64,000 bases of DNA from Candidatus Sphingomonas colombiensis. Lineage in GTDB: Bacteria > Pseudomonadota > Alphaproteobacteria > Sphingomonadales > Sphingomonadaceae. The stretch lies in the NCBI GenBank assembly GCA_029202845.1, contig CP119315.1:3193001-3257000 (forward strand). Reading direction: 5' to 3'. The position numbers and the translations under genes were made by a program. Below the pieces are notes generated by a model. That model searched no databases. It had not been told where the DNA came from and worked only from the letters and a program-made list of their open reading frames with translations. Shown here piece by piece: positions 17,969-27,611 of the stretch; positions within the stretch are counted from its first letter, which is position 1, and each line of letters starts with the position of its first letter.

Positions 17969-19345
17969 TCAGCGATATTCCACCACCGCGTCCCGCCGGA
18001 GATCGCGCAACGCCTGCTGCGCGCGCAGGTTCACGCGCTGCTGTTCGAGTTGGCTCTGGATCTGTTCGGCGCCCGGGAGCTGCGCCGCTCGACGCGTCGT
18101 CGCGCCCGCACAATACCAGCGTGCGGACGCCCTCGGTGGGCGAACCGAACGGCGGGCTGGACTGGCCGACCTGAAGCTGGAGCATGATTTCCTGCAGGGC
18201 CGCTCGGCAGGTCGCGGACGCGGATCGTGTCGTTATCCACCACTTCGGCGCCGATCTGTGCTGCAACCTTGTCGACCGAACCGCAACCCTGAAGCGTATG
18301 CGTGACATTGGCGAATTCCGCGGTCCGCGCGGAAGCCTGTGCCTGTGTCGTGCCCGCCGGGAACTTGATCGTCATCTGCTTCAGGTTCAGCCGCGCATCA
18401 CGCGGATCGGCGGTGAGCACCTGGCGCTTGTCGACGAGGAAAAGGATCGAGAAACCGCCGGGCACCGCGACGGGGCCGGCAACCTGGCCGATCTTCATCT
18501 GTGCCGCCGCCTCGGACAAGACGTCGGGCAATTGCGTGCCGCGAACCCAGCCGAGATCGCCGTTCACGCCCCGCGTTGAGGCTTCCGAGAAATTATGCGC
18601 GAAATAGCCGAAGGGCGCCTGTCCCTTGTGGATCTCGTCGATCAGCTGGCGCGCGTTGGCATAGACCTGCTCGGCGCGATCCGGGCGTCGCGGAGAGATA
18701 AATCTCGTTGAGATGATATTCCTCCGGCGCCCTTGGCGGCTTCCAGTCGGGCCAGAATCGCCTTCACCTCGACGTCGCCGACATTGACGAACGGCTCCAC
18801 GCGGCGACGAAGGTAGCGGCTCCACGCCAGCTCCGCCTCGATCTGGCGACGGATCGAACGATCCGAGGAACCCCGCTCACGAAGGAAGGCGCTGAACTCC
18901 GTCCGGGGTCTTGCCGAAATTCTTCGCGACCCGCGCGAGGCTCTGGTCGACTCTCGGCCTGATCGATCTTCACGTCGGCCGTCTTCGCCTGCTGGATCTC
19001 CAGCACCTCGTCGATCAGCTGGCGCAGCACCTGCAGCCGCAGGCGATCGTAGTCCTCGCCCTGCAGGCTTGATGTTGTTCGCCGCCATGATCAGCGCGGC
19101 GCGCTGGTCGACGTCGGTGCCGGTGATCACGGTAGTCGTTGACGATCGCCGTCGCCTTGCGGACGTTCGGATCGAGCTTGCCGAAGATCTGCAGGTTGGC
19201 CGGGAATATCCAGCCCGGTGTTGTCCGGCACCGTCTGGTCCTGAACCGTCTCCTGCTGCTGCTGGCCGATCGCGGCGCTTGCCGCCGCCACCCCCAGCAC
19301 CGCCCCGATCAGGCGGCCATACCGCGCCGCCCCGTTCCGTCGCAT
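17969..19345 (-). CDS. surA: SurA periplasmic chaperone / peptidyl-prolyl isomerase, many frame breaks
   Basis: SurA escorts unfolded outer-membrane proteins, including LptD, to the BAM complex. Joined frames give about 450 residues: signal peptide (RLIGAVLGVAAASAAIGQ), SurA N-domain (VITGTDVDQRAALIMAANN), and a parvulin domain (GQAPFGYFAHNFSEASTRG, GDLGWVRGTQLPDVLSEAA, PVAVPGGFSILFLVDKRQV). It ends LRDLRRDAVVEYR before the TGA. About ten one-base insertions between 18070 and 19205 break the frame; nearly all fit wobble doubling (e.g. GAG/GAA near 18950, GCC/GCG near 18727). Start ATG 19345 is the best signal-peptide start; ATG 19369 is possible. Confidence 0.88.
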
Positions 19346-19441
19346 GATCACTCTGGTTCGGATTCCCATCTTCCGCAGCGTCAAAGCGCGGATGCACCAG
19401 CTTCGCTGAACCTCGGCTTAGCGCCCAAACTCAGTCAGGAC

Positions 19442-19458
19442 AACGCCGTGGCGGCGTT
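19442..19458. other. Small perfect hairpin in the lptD-surA gap
   Basis: AACGCCG (19442-19448) pairs with CGGCGTT (19452-19458) across a 3-nt loop, 7 nt after the lptD stop. With no clear T-tract it may be a processing or partial-termination element that sets the lptD:surA ratio. Confidence 0.3.
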
Positions 19459-19464
19459 TGGATG

Positions 19465-21740
19465 CTAGAACCCGAGGTTCTTGAACGCCAGCGTCAACAG
19501 ATAGCTGTTGCCGGCGCGTGCGTCGCCAGTGGATTGATAGTCGCGCCGCCAGGTTGCACCGATCGTCAGGCAATCGTCTTCATATGTGATCCCCAACCGA
19601 TGGCGGACGGGGTTGAACCCATCGCCGGTCGTCACCAGCGTGCGGAGGGGTGGTTACCGTCGCGCTGTTCGAAAGGTCGATGACGGTGGACCCATAGGCC
19701 GACCAGAAGCGCGAGAATCTTGATCCGCGCCACCGACGCGCAATTCCTCCTGATCCTGCAAATCCTCGATCGAGGTGATGTTGCGGTTGAGGCGCAGATA
19801 GCCGACCATTAAATAGTTTGATCGCGAGCCGATCGTCGCATCGATCTCATTGCGACGCACCGCGAAATTATCCTTGTCCACGCGATAGCGATGGATGATC
19901 GACACGAAATCGCGGAAGCGCAGCTCCGTTCGGCCCACGATATCGGAGAAGCGCCCGCTGAGCCCGGTGCCCGGCGGCAGGATCGATGGGCGATCGCTCA
20001 GACGATAGCTCTGGCCGATGATGGTGGAGAGCGAGAAGCCCGGCAGCGTCAGCGCCCATTCGGCGCCATAAGTCGCGCGGCTCGAATCCTCCCAGCGGTC
20101 GTAGCCGGGGAAGCGGTTGAGCGCGAACAGGTTCGAATCCTCCAGGTCGACCGCGCGCGCATCCTCGTTGGGCACATCGAGGTTGTCGACCTTGCGGCGA
20201 GGCGACGATCTGGAAACGCGGCGTGAAACGCTGGGTCCCGCCGAACAGCGGCCCGACCAGCGGCCAGCGGACATCAACCGCCAGCGCCGCGATCCCGCGC
20301 GTATGGAAACCGCTCCAGCCCGCGATAGCTCGGCACCAGCGTCGCAGCGGTATCGCTGGCATTATAGGCGTCGCCACGAGCATATGCCGTGAACGTCACC
20401 TCCTGGCCCCAGCGTGGTTATGCGGCGAAGATCCCAGCGCACCGAGGCAAAGGCGCGTTGCGTGTCCTGACCCAGCCGCCCGGCTGATCGCCAGCGTGTT
20501 GACCTGAAACTGCACCGTGCCGCCGAGCACATCCCTCGTTGATGCGCCGACGATAATCAAACTCGGGCAACGCCACGGGCTGGAGGCCCTGAACGTCGCC
20601 GACACGCATGGTCTGCACCGCCCAACCGGCGAGCGAGAAATAGCTGTCGCGATCGACCCGCTCCAGCGCCAGCGTCGTGCGCAGCCGGTCGTCGTTCGAA
20701 ATGTCGTAGCGGCGCAGGAAGGTGCGATCGGTAACGAGCCGCATCGAGCCGGACAGACTCCAGTTCTCATCGAACTGGAAGCGGCCGACACCATCCAGAT
20801 AACCGCGCAGCGCCATGCTGGTGGGTGCATCCGGCCCGGCGGAAATGTCGTCGCTGCGTCGGCTCGCGGTGATGTAGCCGGTGACGCTGATCGCGCCATT
20901 GGACTCCAGCGCCTGATAATTCGCCTGCATCATTGGCAGAACGGCGCTGAACACGTGCGGGGTGATCGTTACCGAGCGATTGCGCGACAGATCGAAATAG
21001 TAAGGCGTGACGATTTCGAGCCCGTTCACCCCGTCGAGACGTATATTCGGGCTGAGCAAGCCGCTCGCATTGCCGTCACCAACCGGATGAGAGAAGCGCG
21101 GCAGCGGCACGCTGGCGAAGCCGAAGACGTGAACGCGCGCGCCGGTGTAGTAAACCCGTTCGCGATCAGGACGATAGAGCACCTTGACCGCGGTGATCTT
21201 CCAGCTTGGGTTTTTCGGGCAGCCGTCTGAATCGGTCACCGAACACGCGGTGTAGGCGGCATGATTCAGCGAAATCGAGCCGTCGTCATGGCGGGTGCCC
21301 TCGGTGGCGGCGAGGCGGCCGCCCTGATCGAGCACCACCAGCATGTTATGAACCACGCCATCGCGCAGCGAATCGGTCAGATCGATCGAATCGCCATAAG
21401 CCACATCGCCTTCGGGATTGGTGACCGCGACATTGCCATTCGCGACGACCTGCCCGCTTTTGCGATTCCACACGACACGTTCGGCGCGCAGGCGTTGTCC
21501 TTGCCGGAACATGCGTACGTCGCCGGTCGCGGTGACGATATCGTTGTTAGAATCATATTCTAGCGCATTGGCGCTGAACTGGATCAGATCGTCCTGGCCG
21601 GGGGGCGTGTTCGCCGACGGCGGAGGAGGCGCGATCGCGCGGTCTTGCAGATCCTGCGCCTCGGCCGCGCCCGCCACCAGGGCGAACGGGAGAGCGCAAC
21701 AGGCCAGAAGGTCGAAACGCAACGCGCGCAATTCCCGCAA
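19465..21740 (-). CDS. lptD: LPS-assembly protein LptD, frame broken in the 3' half
   Basis: Outer-membrane barrel that, with LptE, inserts LPS into the outer leaflet. Signal peptide LLACCALPFALVAGAAEAQ; OstA/LptA-like N-domain (FSANALEYDSNNDIVTATGD, DVRMFRQGQRLRAERVVWN); Cys pair in YTACSVTDSDGC; then the beta-barrel, ending LLTLAFKNLGF with a terminal Phe. The 5' half (down to about 20545) is in frame. Eight or so insertions follow, at about 20540, 20485, 20408, 20304, 20202, 19727, 19710 and 19650, almost all doubled wobble bases. The open frame extends to 21890, but that overlaps divergent pepA; TTG 21740 gives a normal signal peptide, though the start is uncertain. First gene of lptD-surA-pdxA-rsmA. 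Confidence 0.9.
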
Positions 21741-21865
21741 CTTCGTCTGCGCGGCCGGAATGGCGGCGGACGTTCGCCCTATCGCATCGCAGCGCGCCGC
21801 CTGCAACGCCTTGCCAGCCGATGCGGGAAGGGTCAGGGACAAAATGAAGGTATAAGGAATGTGAG

Positions 21866-23338
21866 ATGAAGATCGTTTTCGCCCCGTCACGCGCCGCTGA
21901 TGCCGATGTCGTCGCCTATGCCGTGAAGAAAGGCGATTTGCCCGCGCTCGCGTTGCCCGGTGTCGATGCCCCCGCTCGCGCGGTGCTCGCTGCCGCGGCC
22001 ACGGGCCAGCGCTTTGAGGGCGAGCCCGGAACAGTCGCCGAAGCCTATGTCGGCGAGGGGCAGGGAGTTACGCGTGTGCTGCTGCTCGGTGTGGGCGATG
22101 GCGACGATGCTTCCTATGAGCGTGCGGGCGGCGGGCTGACGGCGAAACTGATCACCTCCGGCGTCACCGGCGTGACGGTGGATCTCGCCGGTAGCGAAGC
22201 CAGCGCGGTTGCCGCCGCGCGGCTGGCAGCCGGCGCTGCTCAGCGCGGCTGGCGTTTCGATGAATATCGCACGCGCCTGCTGGAAAAATCGAAGGCGACG
22301 CTCACGACGGTAACGATCGCCGGTGCGCCGAACGGCAGCGAGGAAGCGTGGCGCGAACGCGACGCGGTGACGCAGGGGCTGGCGCTGACCCGTACACTCG
22401 TCACGCTACCGGCCAATATCCTTTATCCCGAAAGCTTCGTCGAGCGCGTCATCGCCGACACCCAGGGCCTCGGGCTGGAGATCGAGGTGCTCGACGAGCC
22501 CGCGATGAAGAAGCTCGGCATGGGCTCGTTGCTCGGCGTGTCGCAGGGGTCGCGCCGCGCCCCCCGTTTGCTCGCGATCCGCTGGAACGGTGCGGGGGCG
22601 GGCGATCCGGCGCTGGCGCTGATCGGCAAGGGCGTCACGTTCGATACCGGCGGCATCTCGATCAAGCCCGCCGCCGGCATGGAAGACATGAAGTGGGACA
22701 TGGGCGGCGCGGGCGCGGTCGCGGGCGCGATGAAGACGCTGGCGCTGCGCAAGGCGAAGGCCAACGTCATCGGCATTTGCGGCCTCGTCGAGAACATGCC
22801 CGACGGCAATGCGCAGCGTCCGGGCGACGTAGTTACCTCCATGTCCGGCCAGACGATCGAGGTGATCAACACCGATGCCGAAGGGCGACTGGTGCTGTGC
22901 GACTGCATCACCTGGGCGCAGAAAACGCATAAGGTGAAGACGATCGTGGATCTCGCGACGCTGACCGGCGCGATGATCATCAGCCTTGGCAGTGAATTCG
23001 GCGGCCTGTTCGCGAACGACGACACCCTCGCCGACCAGCTGCTGGGCGCCGGCAAGGCGAGCGGAGACCAATTGTGGCGCTTCCCGCTCGGCGATGCGTA
23101 TAACAAGCTGATCGACAGCCCTATCGCCGACATGAAGAACGTCGGCCCGCGTGGCGCCGGATCGATCACGGCAGCCCAATTCCTCCAGCGTTTCGTCGAT
23201 GACGGCGTGAAATGGGCGCATCTCGACATCGCCGGCATGGTGTGGGCCGACAAGGATGGGCCGACCTGGGGCAAGGGCGCGACGGGCTATGGCGTGCGAT
23301 TGCTCGATCGTTTCGTCGCGGACAATTTCGAGGGCTGA
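21866..23338 (+). CDS. pepA: Leucyl aminopeptidase (cytosol aminopeptidase, M17)
   Basis: Di-metal peptidase releasing N-terminal residues from peptides. 490 residues: N-terminal domain, then the catalytic domain with metal ligands in GKGVTFDTGGISIKPA and the M17 signature NTDAEGRLVL (about residue 335), plus MSGQTIEV and DLATLTGAM. ATG 21866 is preceded by AAGGAA. Divergent from lptD with about 125 nt between the chosen starts. holC follows 13 nt downstream, an arrangement shared with many proteobacteria. Confidence 0.96.
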   Translation: MKIVFAPSRAADADVVAYAVKKGDLPALALPGVDAPARAVLAAAATGQRFEGEPGTVAEAYVGEGQGVTRVLLLGVGDGDDASYERAGGGLTAKLITSGVTGVTVDLAGSEASAVAAARLAAGAAQRGWRFDEYRTRLLEKSKATLTTVTIAGAPNGSEEAWRERDAVTQGLALTRTLVTLPANILYPESFVERVIADTQGLGLEIEVLDEPAMKKLGMGSLLGVSQGSRRAPRLLAIRWNGAGAGDPALALIGKGVTFDTGGISIKPAAGMEDMKWDMGGAGAVAGAMKTLALRKAKANVIGICGLVENMPDGNAQRPGDVVTSMSGQTIEVINTDAEGRLVLCDCITWAQKTHKVKTIVDLATLTGAMIISLGSEFGGLFANDDTLADQLLGAGKASGDQLWRFPLGDAYNKLIDSPIADMKNVGPRGAGSITAAQFLQRFVDDGVKWAHLDIAGMVWADKDGPTWGKGATGYGVRLLDRFVADNFEG

Positions 23339-23351
23339 TGCCGGAGAAGTC

Positions 23352-23792
23352 ATGCAGGTCGATTTCTATCACCTGACGACCACGCCGCTTGACCGGGCGT
23401 TACCGCAAATCGCCGAGAAGGTGGTGGCGTCCGGCAATCGGCTGCTCATCGTGGCCGCGAGCGAGCCGCAGCGCATCGCGCTCGACCGGCTGCTGTGGAG
23501 CTATACGCCCGACAGTTTCCTGCCCCATGCTCAGGCCGGCGCTGGAGACGATGCCGCGCAACCGGTGCTGATCGCTTCTGAAGTCGACCCCGCGAATGGC
23601 GCGCGTCACGTCGCGCTGGTTGACGGCATGTGGCGTGAGGAAGCGCTGGCGTTCGAGCGCGCGTTCCATTTCTTCGACGATGAATCGATCGAGGCGGCGC
23701 GCGCGGCCTGGCGCGGGCTTCAGGCGCATGACGGCGTCGAGCGGCGTTATTGGAAGCAGAGCGACGCCGGGCGCTGGGAGCAGGTGGCCTAG
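23352..23792 (+). CDS. holC: DNA polymerase III subunit chi
   Basis: 146 residues, the clamp-loader accessory subunit that contacts SSB. Signatures: MQVDFYHLTTTPLDRALPQI at the N-terminus, GNRLLIVAASEPQRIALD, LLWSYTPDSFLPHA and the C-terminal FHFFDDESIEAARAAW. ATG 23352 follows GGAGAAG by three nt. Located between pepA and ndk and probably co-transcribed with pepA. Confidence 0.93.
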   Translation: MQVDFYHLTTTPLDRALPQIAEKVVASGNRLLIVAASEPQRIALDRLLWSYTPDSFLPHAQAGAGDDAAQPVLIASEVDPANGARHVALVDGMWREEALAFERAFHFFDDESIEAARAAWRGLQAHDGVERRYWKQSDAGRWEQVA

Positions 23793-23873
23793 CCCGTTGC
23801 GCTTTTGAGCGACCGCGACTAGAGCGCCGCGCAGTTTTCCGCCAATCATCCATGCAAGGAGCCCGTGACCGTC

Positions 23874-24296
23874 ATGGCCGCGAACCGTACCTTTTCGATC
23901 ATCAAGCCTGATGCCACCCGCCGCAATCTGACCGGCGCGGTCACCAAGATGCTGGAGGAAGCCGGCCTGCGCGTCGTCGCTTCCAAGCGCATCCAGATGA
24001 GCAAGGAGCAGGCCGAGGGCTTCTACGCTGTTCACAAGGAACGCCCGTTTTTCAACGATCTCGTCTCGTTCATGATCTCCGGCCCGGTCGTCGTGCAGGT
24101 GCTGGAAGGCGAGAACGCCATGCAGCGTAACCGCGACATCATGGGCGCCACCAACCCGGCAAACGCCGAGCCGGGCACGATCCGCAAGGAACTGGCCGAG
24201 TCGATCGAGGCGAACACCGTCCACGGTTCCGATTCCGATGAGAATGCGGCGATCGAGATCGCCTATTTCTTCAAGCCCGAAGAAATCGTCGGCTGA
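23874..24296 (+). CDS. ndk: Nucleoside diphosphate kinase
   Basis: Balances NTP pools by phosphate transfer through a phospho-His. 140 residues; N-terminus TFSIIKPDATRRN, active-site His in ANTVHGSDSDENA. ATG 23874 matches the usual family N-terminus; an in-frame GTG at 23865 is closer to an AAGGAG but gives an extra MTV. The stop is two nt before the GNAT start, suggesting co-expression. Confidence 0.96.
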   Translation: MAANRTFSIIKPDATRRNLTGAVTKMLEEAGLRVVASKRIQMSKEQAEGFYAVHKERPFFNDLVSFMISGPVVVQVLEGENAMQRNRDIMGATNPANAEPGTIRKELAESIEANTVHGSDSDENAAIEIAYFFKPEEIVG

Positions 24297-24297
24297 T

Positions 24298-24816
24298 ATG
24301 GAATGGCGGCTGCGTCGCGCTGAAACCGGCGACGCGGCCGCCTGTTCGCTGGTTGCCGGCGCGACCTTTCTTGAGGCGTTCGCTGACATCCTCGATGGGC
24401 CGGATATCGTCGCGCATATCGCGTCGAAATCCGATCCGGCGACTTTCACGGCGCTGATCGCCGATCCCGCCAGCGTCGTCACCCTGGCCGAAACCAGCCC
24501 TCGCGCCGCCCCATTGGGCTATGCCGTGCTCACCACGCCTGATCTGCCGATACCGGCGGAGGAGGGCGATATCGAGTTGCGGCGCATCTACACGCTGATT
24601 CCCACGCATGGCACCGGCGTCGGCCCGGCACTGATGGAGCGTGCTTTCGCGGATGCGCGCACGCTCGGGCGCCGCCGTATTCTGCTCGGTGTCTATGGCG
24701 GCAATCACCGTGCTCAGCGTTTCTACACGAAACAGGGCTTCACCGTGGTCGGCGAGCGTCGCTTCCTCGTCGGATCGACCTGGCATGACGATCTGATTTT
24801 CGCCCGCGCGCTATAG
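24298..24816 (+). CDS. GNAT-family N-acetyltransferase
   Basis: 172 residues. The acetyl-CoA-binding motif A region is ELRRIYTLIPTHGTGVGPAL, where the usual Q/RxxGxG/A loop reads HGTGVG, and motif B is GNHRAQRFYTKQGFTVVGER. The acceptor cannot be predicted. ATG 24298 lies directly after the ndk stop. The N-terminal region (RRAETGDAAACSLVAGATF) is typical of RimI/Rid-type GNAT enzymes. Confidence 0.85.
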   Translation: MEWRLRRAETGDAAACSLVAGATFLEAFADILDGPDIVAHIASKSDPATFTALIADPASVVTLAETSPRAAPLGYAVLTTPDLPIPAEEGDIELRRIYTLIPTHGTGVGPALMERAFADARTLGRRRILLGVYGGNHRAQRFYTKQGFTVVGERRFLVGSTWHDDLIFARAL

Positions 24817-24860
24817 TTTCGGGAACCCATTGAGAGCTTGCGACGTTTTTTGCGGGCTGA

Positions 24861-24878
24861 TTGTCATCAAAGCGTCAT
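24861..24878 (+). promoter_or_regulatory. Candidate Pho box (PhoB site) upstream of the phosphate transporter
   Basis: Two 7-nt direct repeats, TTGTCAT (24861-24867) and GCGTCAT (24872-24878), are separated by CAAA, the 11-nt period of PhoB half-sites (consensus CTGTCAT). It lies 27 nt before the pit ATG at 24906 and fits phosphate-starvation control of a phosphate transporter. Confidence 0.5.
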
Positions 24879-24905
24879 CAAACCTGCGGAAAGCATGCCG
24901 TCATC

Positions 24906-26543
24906 ATGGCAAGCAATGTTGTCGCGACGGCTGATTCGCCCGTCCTCCCGTCGTCGCGCAGATTCGATCGTGCGCCGCACCCGATCGCGCGGTTGGCATT
25001 TTTCGCGCTGGTGTTACTTGGCCTGATCTACGCAGGCGTCAGCATCTTCCTCGATATCCGCCAGGTGGGCGAGGAGATGGCGCTGGGGGTGTTCCTTTTC
25101 CTCGGTCTCGCGCTGGTGGTGGCGCTGGGCTTCGAGTTCGTGAACGGCTTCCACGATACGGCCAATGCGGTGGCCACGGTGATCTACACCAATTCCATGC
25201 CGGCGCATCTCGCCGTGGTCTGGTCGGGCTTCTTCAATTTCCTTGGCGTCATGCTGTCGTCCGGCGCGGTCGCCTATTCGATCGTCACCCTATTGCCGGT
25301 GGATCTGATCCTGCACGTCGGCTCCGGCGCGGGATTTGCGATGATCTTCGCGCTGTTGCTGGCCGCCGTCGTGTGGAACCTCGCGACCTGGTACGTCGGG
25401 TTGCCGAACAGTTCGAGCCATACGCTGATCGGCTCCGTGCTCGGTGTGGGGCTTGCCAATCAGTTGATCAACGCCGGCCGGGCGGGCACCTCCGGTGTCG
25501 ACTGGAGCCAGGCCACCAAAGTGCTCACCGGGCTGTGGATGGCGCCGCTGATCGGCTTTGGTGCATCGATCCTGCTGTTGCTCGTGATGCGCGCGGTGCT
25601 GCGTAGCCCTAAGCTGTTCAAGAAAGCCCCGGAGGGGGACGCTCCGCCACCGCGCGGCGTCCGTGCGTTGCTCGTCTTCACCTGCACTGCTGTCTCGTTC
25701 AGCCACGGCTCGAACGACGGGCAGAAGGGCATGGGGCTGATCATGCTGATTTTGATCGGCTGCGCGCCCACCGCTTATGCGCTCAACCGCACACTCCCGG
25801 CGAGCGAGACGCGCACCTTCGTCGTCAGTGCGCAGGCCGCCTCAGATGCGCTGCGTGCGCATGGCGCCATGGCGATCGCCTCGAAAGACGCGCGCCCGAT
25901 TTTGATGAACGCGCTCGAAACCCGCAATCCGAACTCGCCGCGCGCTTATGGCGCGATCGTCGAGGTGTCGCGCGAATTGAGCGGGCAGGTTGCGAGCTAT
26001 GGCGCGCTGTCGCGCATCCCCGCACAGGCGGCATCGAACATCCGTAACGATATGTATCTCGTGCTCGATGCGACGCGGCTGATCACGAAAAAGGAAGACA
26101 CGCGCTTCAAACCGGCGGAAATCGCCACGTTGAAGGATTATCAGAGCCGGCTGGAGTCGGGCACGCGTTTCATTCCGTTATGGGTGAAGATCGCGGTGGC
26201 GATCGCGCTGGGGCTTGGCACGATGATCGGCTGGAAGCGGATCGTCGTCACGGTGGGCGAGAAGATCGGCAAGCAGCATATGACCTATGGCATGGGGGCG
26301 ACTGCCGAACTGGTCGCCGCAGGGACGATCCTGGCCGCCGATCGCTTCGGCCTTCCCGTGTCGACGACGCATATCCTTTCCTCGGGCGTGGCCGGTGCCT
26401 CGGTCGCGAGTGGGTTTGGCCTTCAGAAGAAGACGTTGATCCAGCTTGCCGCCGCGTGGCTGTTGACGCTGCCGGTGGCGATGGCGCTGTCCGGCGGCCT
26501 ATATTGGTTGCTGCTTACGCTGGTACGTCTGCACGGCGCCTGA
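24906..26543 (+). CDS. Pit-family low-affinity inorganic phosphate transporter
   Basis: About 545 residues with 10 or more TM helices. The two inverted Pit repeats are visible: GFEFVNGFHDTANAVATVIY near residue 80 and CTAVSFSHGSNDGQKGMGLI near 255, plus STTHILSSGVAGASVASGFG in the C-terminal half. A hydrophilic segment of about 130 residues (about 290-430) separates the halves. It exchanges metal-phosphate with protons. ATG 24906 is chosen because an upstream TTG at 24861 would lie inside the candidate Pho box. Monocistronic in appearance. Confidence 0.94.
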   Translation: MASNVVATADSPVLPSSRRFDRAPHPIARLAFFALVLLGLIYAGVSIFLDIRQVGEEMALGVFLFLGLALVVALGFEFVNGFHDTANAVATVIYTNSMPAHLAVVWSGFFNFLGVMLSSGAVAYSIVTLLPVDLILHVGSGAGFAMIFALLLAAVVWNLATWYVGLPNSSSHTLIGSVLGVGLANQLINAGRAGTSGVDWSQATKVLTGLWMAPLIGFGASILLLLVMRAVLRSPKLFKKAPEGDAPPPRGVRALLVFTCTAVSFSHGSNDGQKGMGLIMLILIGCAPTAYALNRTLPASETRTFVVSAQAASDALRAHGAMAIASKDARPILMNALETRNPNSPRAYGAIVEVSRELSGQVASYGALSRIPAQAASNIRNDMYLVLDATRLITKKEDTRFKPAEIATLKDYQSRLESGTRFIPLWVKIAVAIALGLGTMIGWKRIVVTVGEKIGKQHMTYGMGATAELVAAGTILAADRFGLPVSTTHILSSGVAGASVASGFGLQKKTLIQLAAAWLLTLPVAMALSGGLYWLLLTLVRLHGA

Positions 26544-26612
26544 GCGGCGGATATCGGGTCGTACCTTGTCAGCACGGCCCGCTTCGCCTAACTGCTCATT
26601 TTTCAGGCAGCC

Positions 26613-27611
26613 ATGCGAACTCTAGCTCCCATCCAGATCGGCCCGGTGCGGATCGACAATCCGGTGGTGCTCGCGCCGATGACAGGCGTGACCGACCAGC
26701 CATTCCGCACGCTTGTTCGCCGTTACGGTTCAGGGCTCAACGTCACCGAGATGATCGCCAGCCAGGCGGCGCTGCGTGAGACGCGCCAGTCGTTGCAGAA
26801 GGCCGCGTGGCATCTTTCGGAAGAGCCGGTGTCGATGCAGCTTGTCGGCTGCACCCCCTATGAAATGGGCGAAGCGGCTAAGCTCGCGGAAGACAAGGGC
26901 GCGGCGATCGTCGACATCAACATGGGCTGCCCCGTCCGCAAGGTGACGAACGGCGACGCCGGGTCGGCGCTGATGCGCGATCTGAAGCTCGCGGCCGCGA
27001 TCATCGAGGCGGTGGTGAAGGCGGTGAAGGCGCCCGTTACGCTCAAGATGCGGATGGGCTGGTGCCACGACAGCCTCAACGCGCCTGAGCTTGCCCGGAT
27101 CGCGGAGGATCTCGGTTGCAAGATGATCACCGTCCACGGGCGCACCCGCAATCAGATGTACAAAGGGAGTGCCGATTGGGGGTTCGTGCGCGCCGTGAAA
27201 GACACCGTAACCGTGCCCGTTATCGTCAATGGCGACATATGTAGTCTCGAAGACGCCAGTCGCGCCCTCGAACTTTCTACCGCAGATGGCGTGATGATCG
27301 GACGCGGCGCTTATGGCCGCCCATGGTTTCTGGCACAGGTGATGGAATGGCTCGCCACCGGACGTCGCGTTGAAGATCCGTCGATCGAGGAACAATATCT
27401 CGCAATCGTAGAGCATTATGACGCAATGCTTACGCATTATGGCACGATGACGGGTGTCAACATGGCCCGTAAGCATATCGGTTGGTACACCAAAGGGCTG
27501 CAAGGATCGGCCGAGTTTCGCAACAAGGTGAATCAAGAGCCGGACGCGAAGCGGGTGCAGGCGATGCTCGCCGAGTTTTACGCCCCGTGGCGTAGCCGCG
27601 CGGCGGCTTGA
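26613..27611 (+). CDS. dusB: tRNA-dihydrouridine synthase B
   Basis: FMN-dependent enzyme reducing uridine in the tRNA D-loop. 332 residues; FMN barrel start VVLAPMTGVTDQPFR, catalytic Cys in DINMGCPVRKVTNGDAG (about residue 100), VTLKMRMGW, ITVHGRTRNQMYKG, and DGVMIGRGAYGRPWF. This is the nifR3 gene of older alphaproteobacterial literature, which heads the ntrBC operon. The stop overlaps the ntrB ATG (TGATG). Confidence 0.96.
   Translation: MRTLAPIQIGPVRIDNPVVLAPMTGVTDQPFRTLVRRYGSGLNVTEMIASQAALRETRQSLQKAAWHLSEEPVSMQLVGCTPYEMGEAAKLAEDKGAAIVDINMGCPVRKVTNGDAGSALMRDLKLAAAIIEAVVKAVKAPVTLKMRMGWCHDSLNAPELARIAEDLGCKMITVHGRTRNQMYKGSADWGFVRAVKDTVTVPVIVNGDICSLEDASRALELSTADGVMIGRGAYGRPWFLAQVMEWLATGRRVEDPSIEEQYLAIVEHYDAMLTHYGTMTGVNMARKHIGWYTKGLQGSAEFRNKVNQEPDAKRVQAMLAEFYAPWRSRAAA

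Noticed and set aside
17000..20550. Decay of pdxA, surA and lptD into pseudogenes
   Set aside because: Protein motifs remain intact on both sides of every break, the changes are almost all single insertions at wobble sites, and the genes are essential or nearly so.
21741..21890. Longer lptD start at 21890
   Set aside because: It would overlap the divergent pepA start codon and place the signal peptide 50 residues inside the protein.
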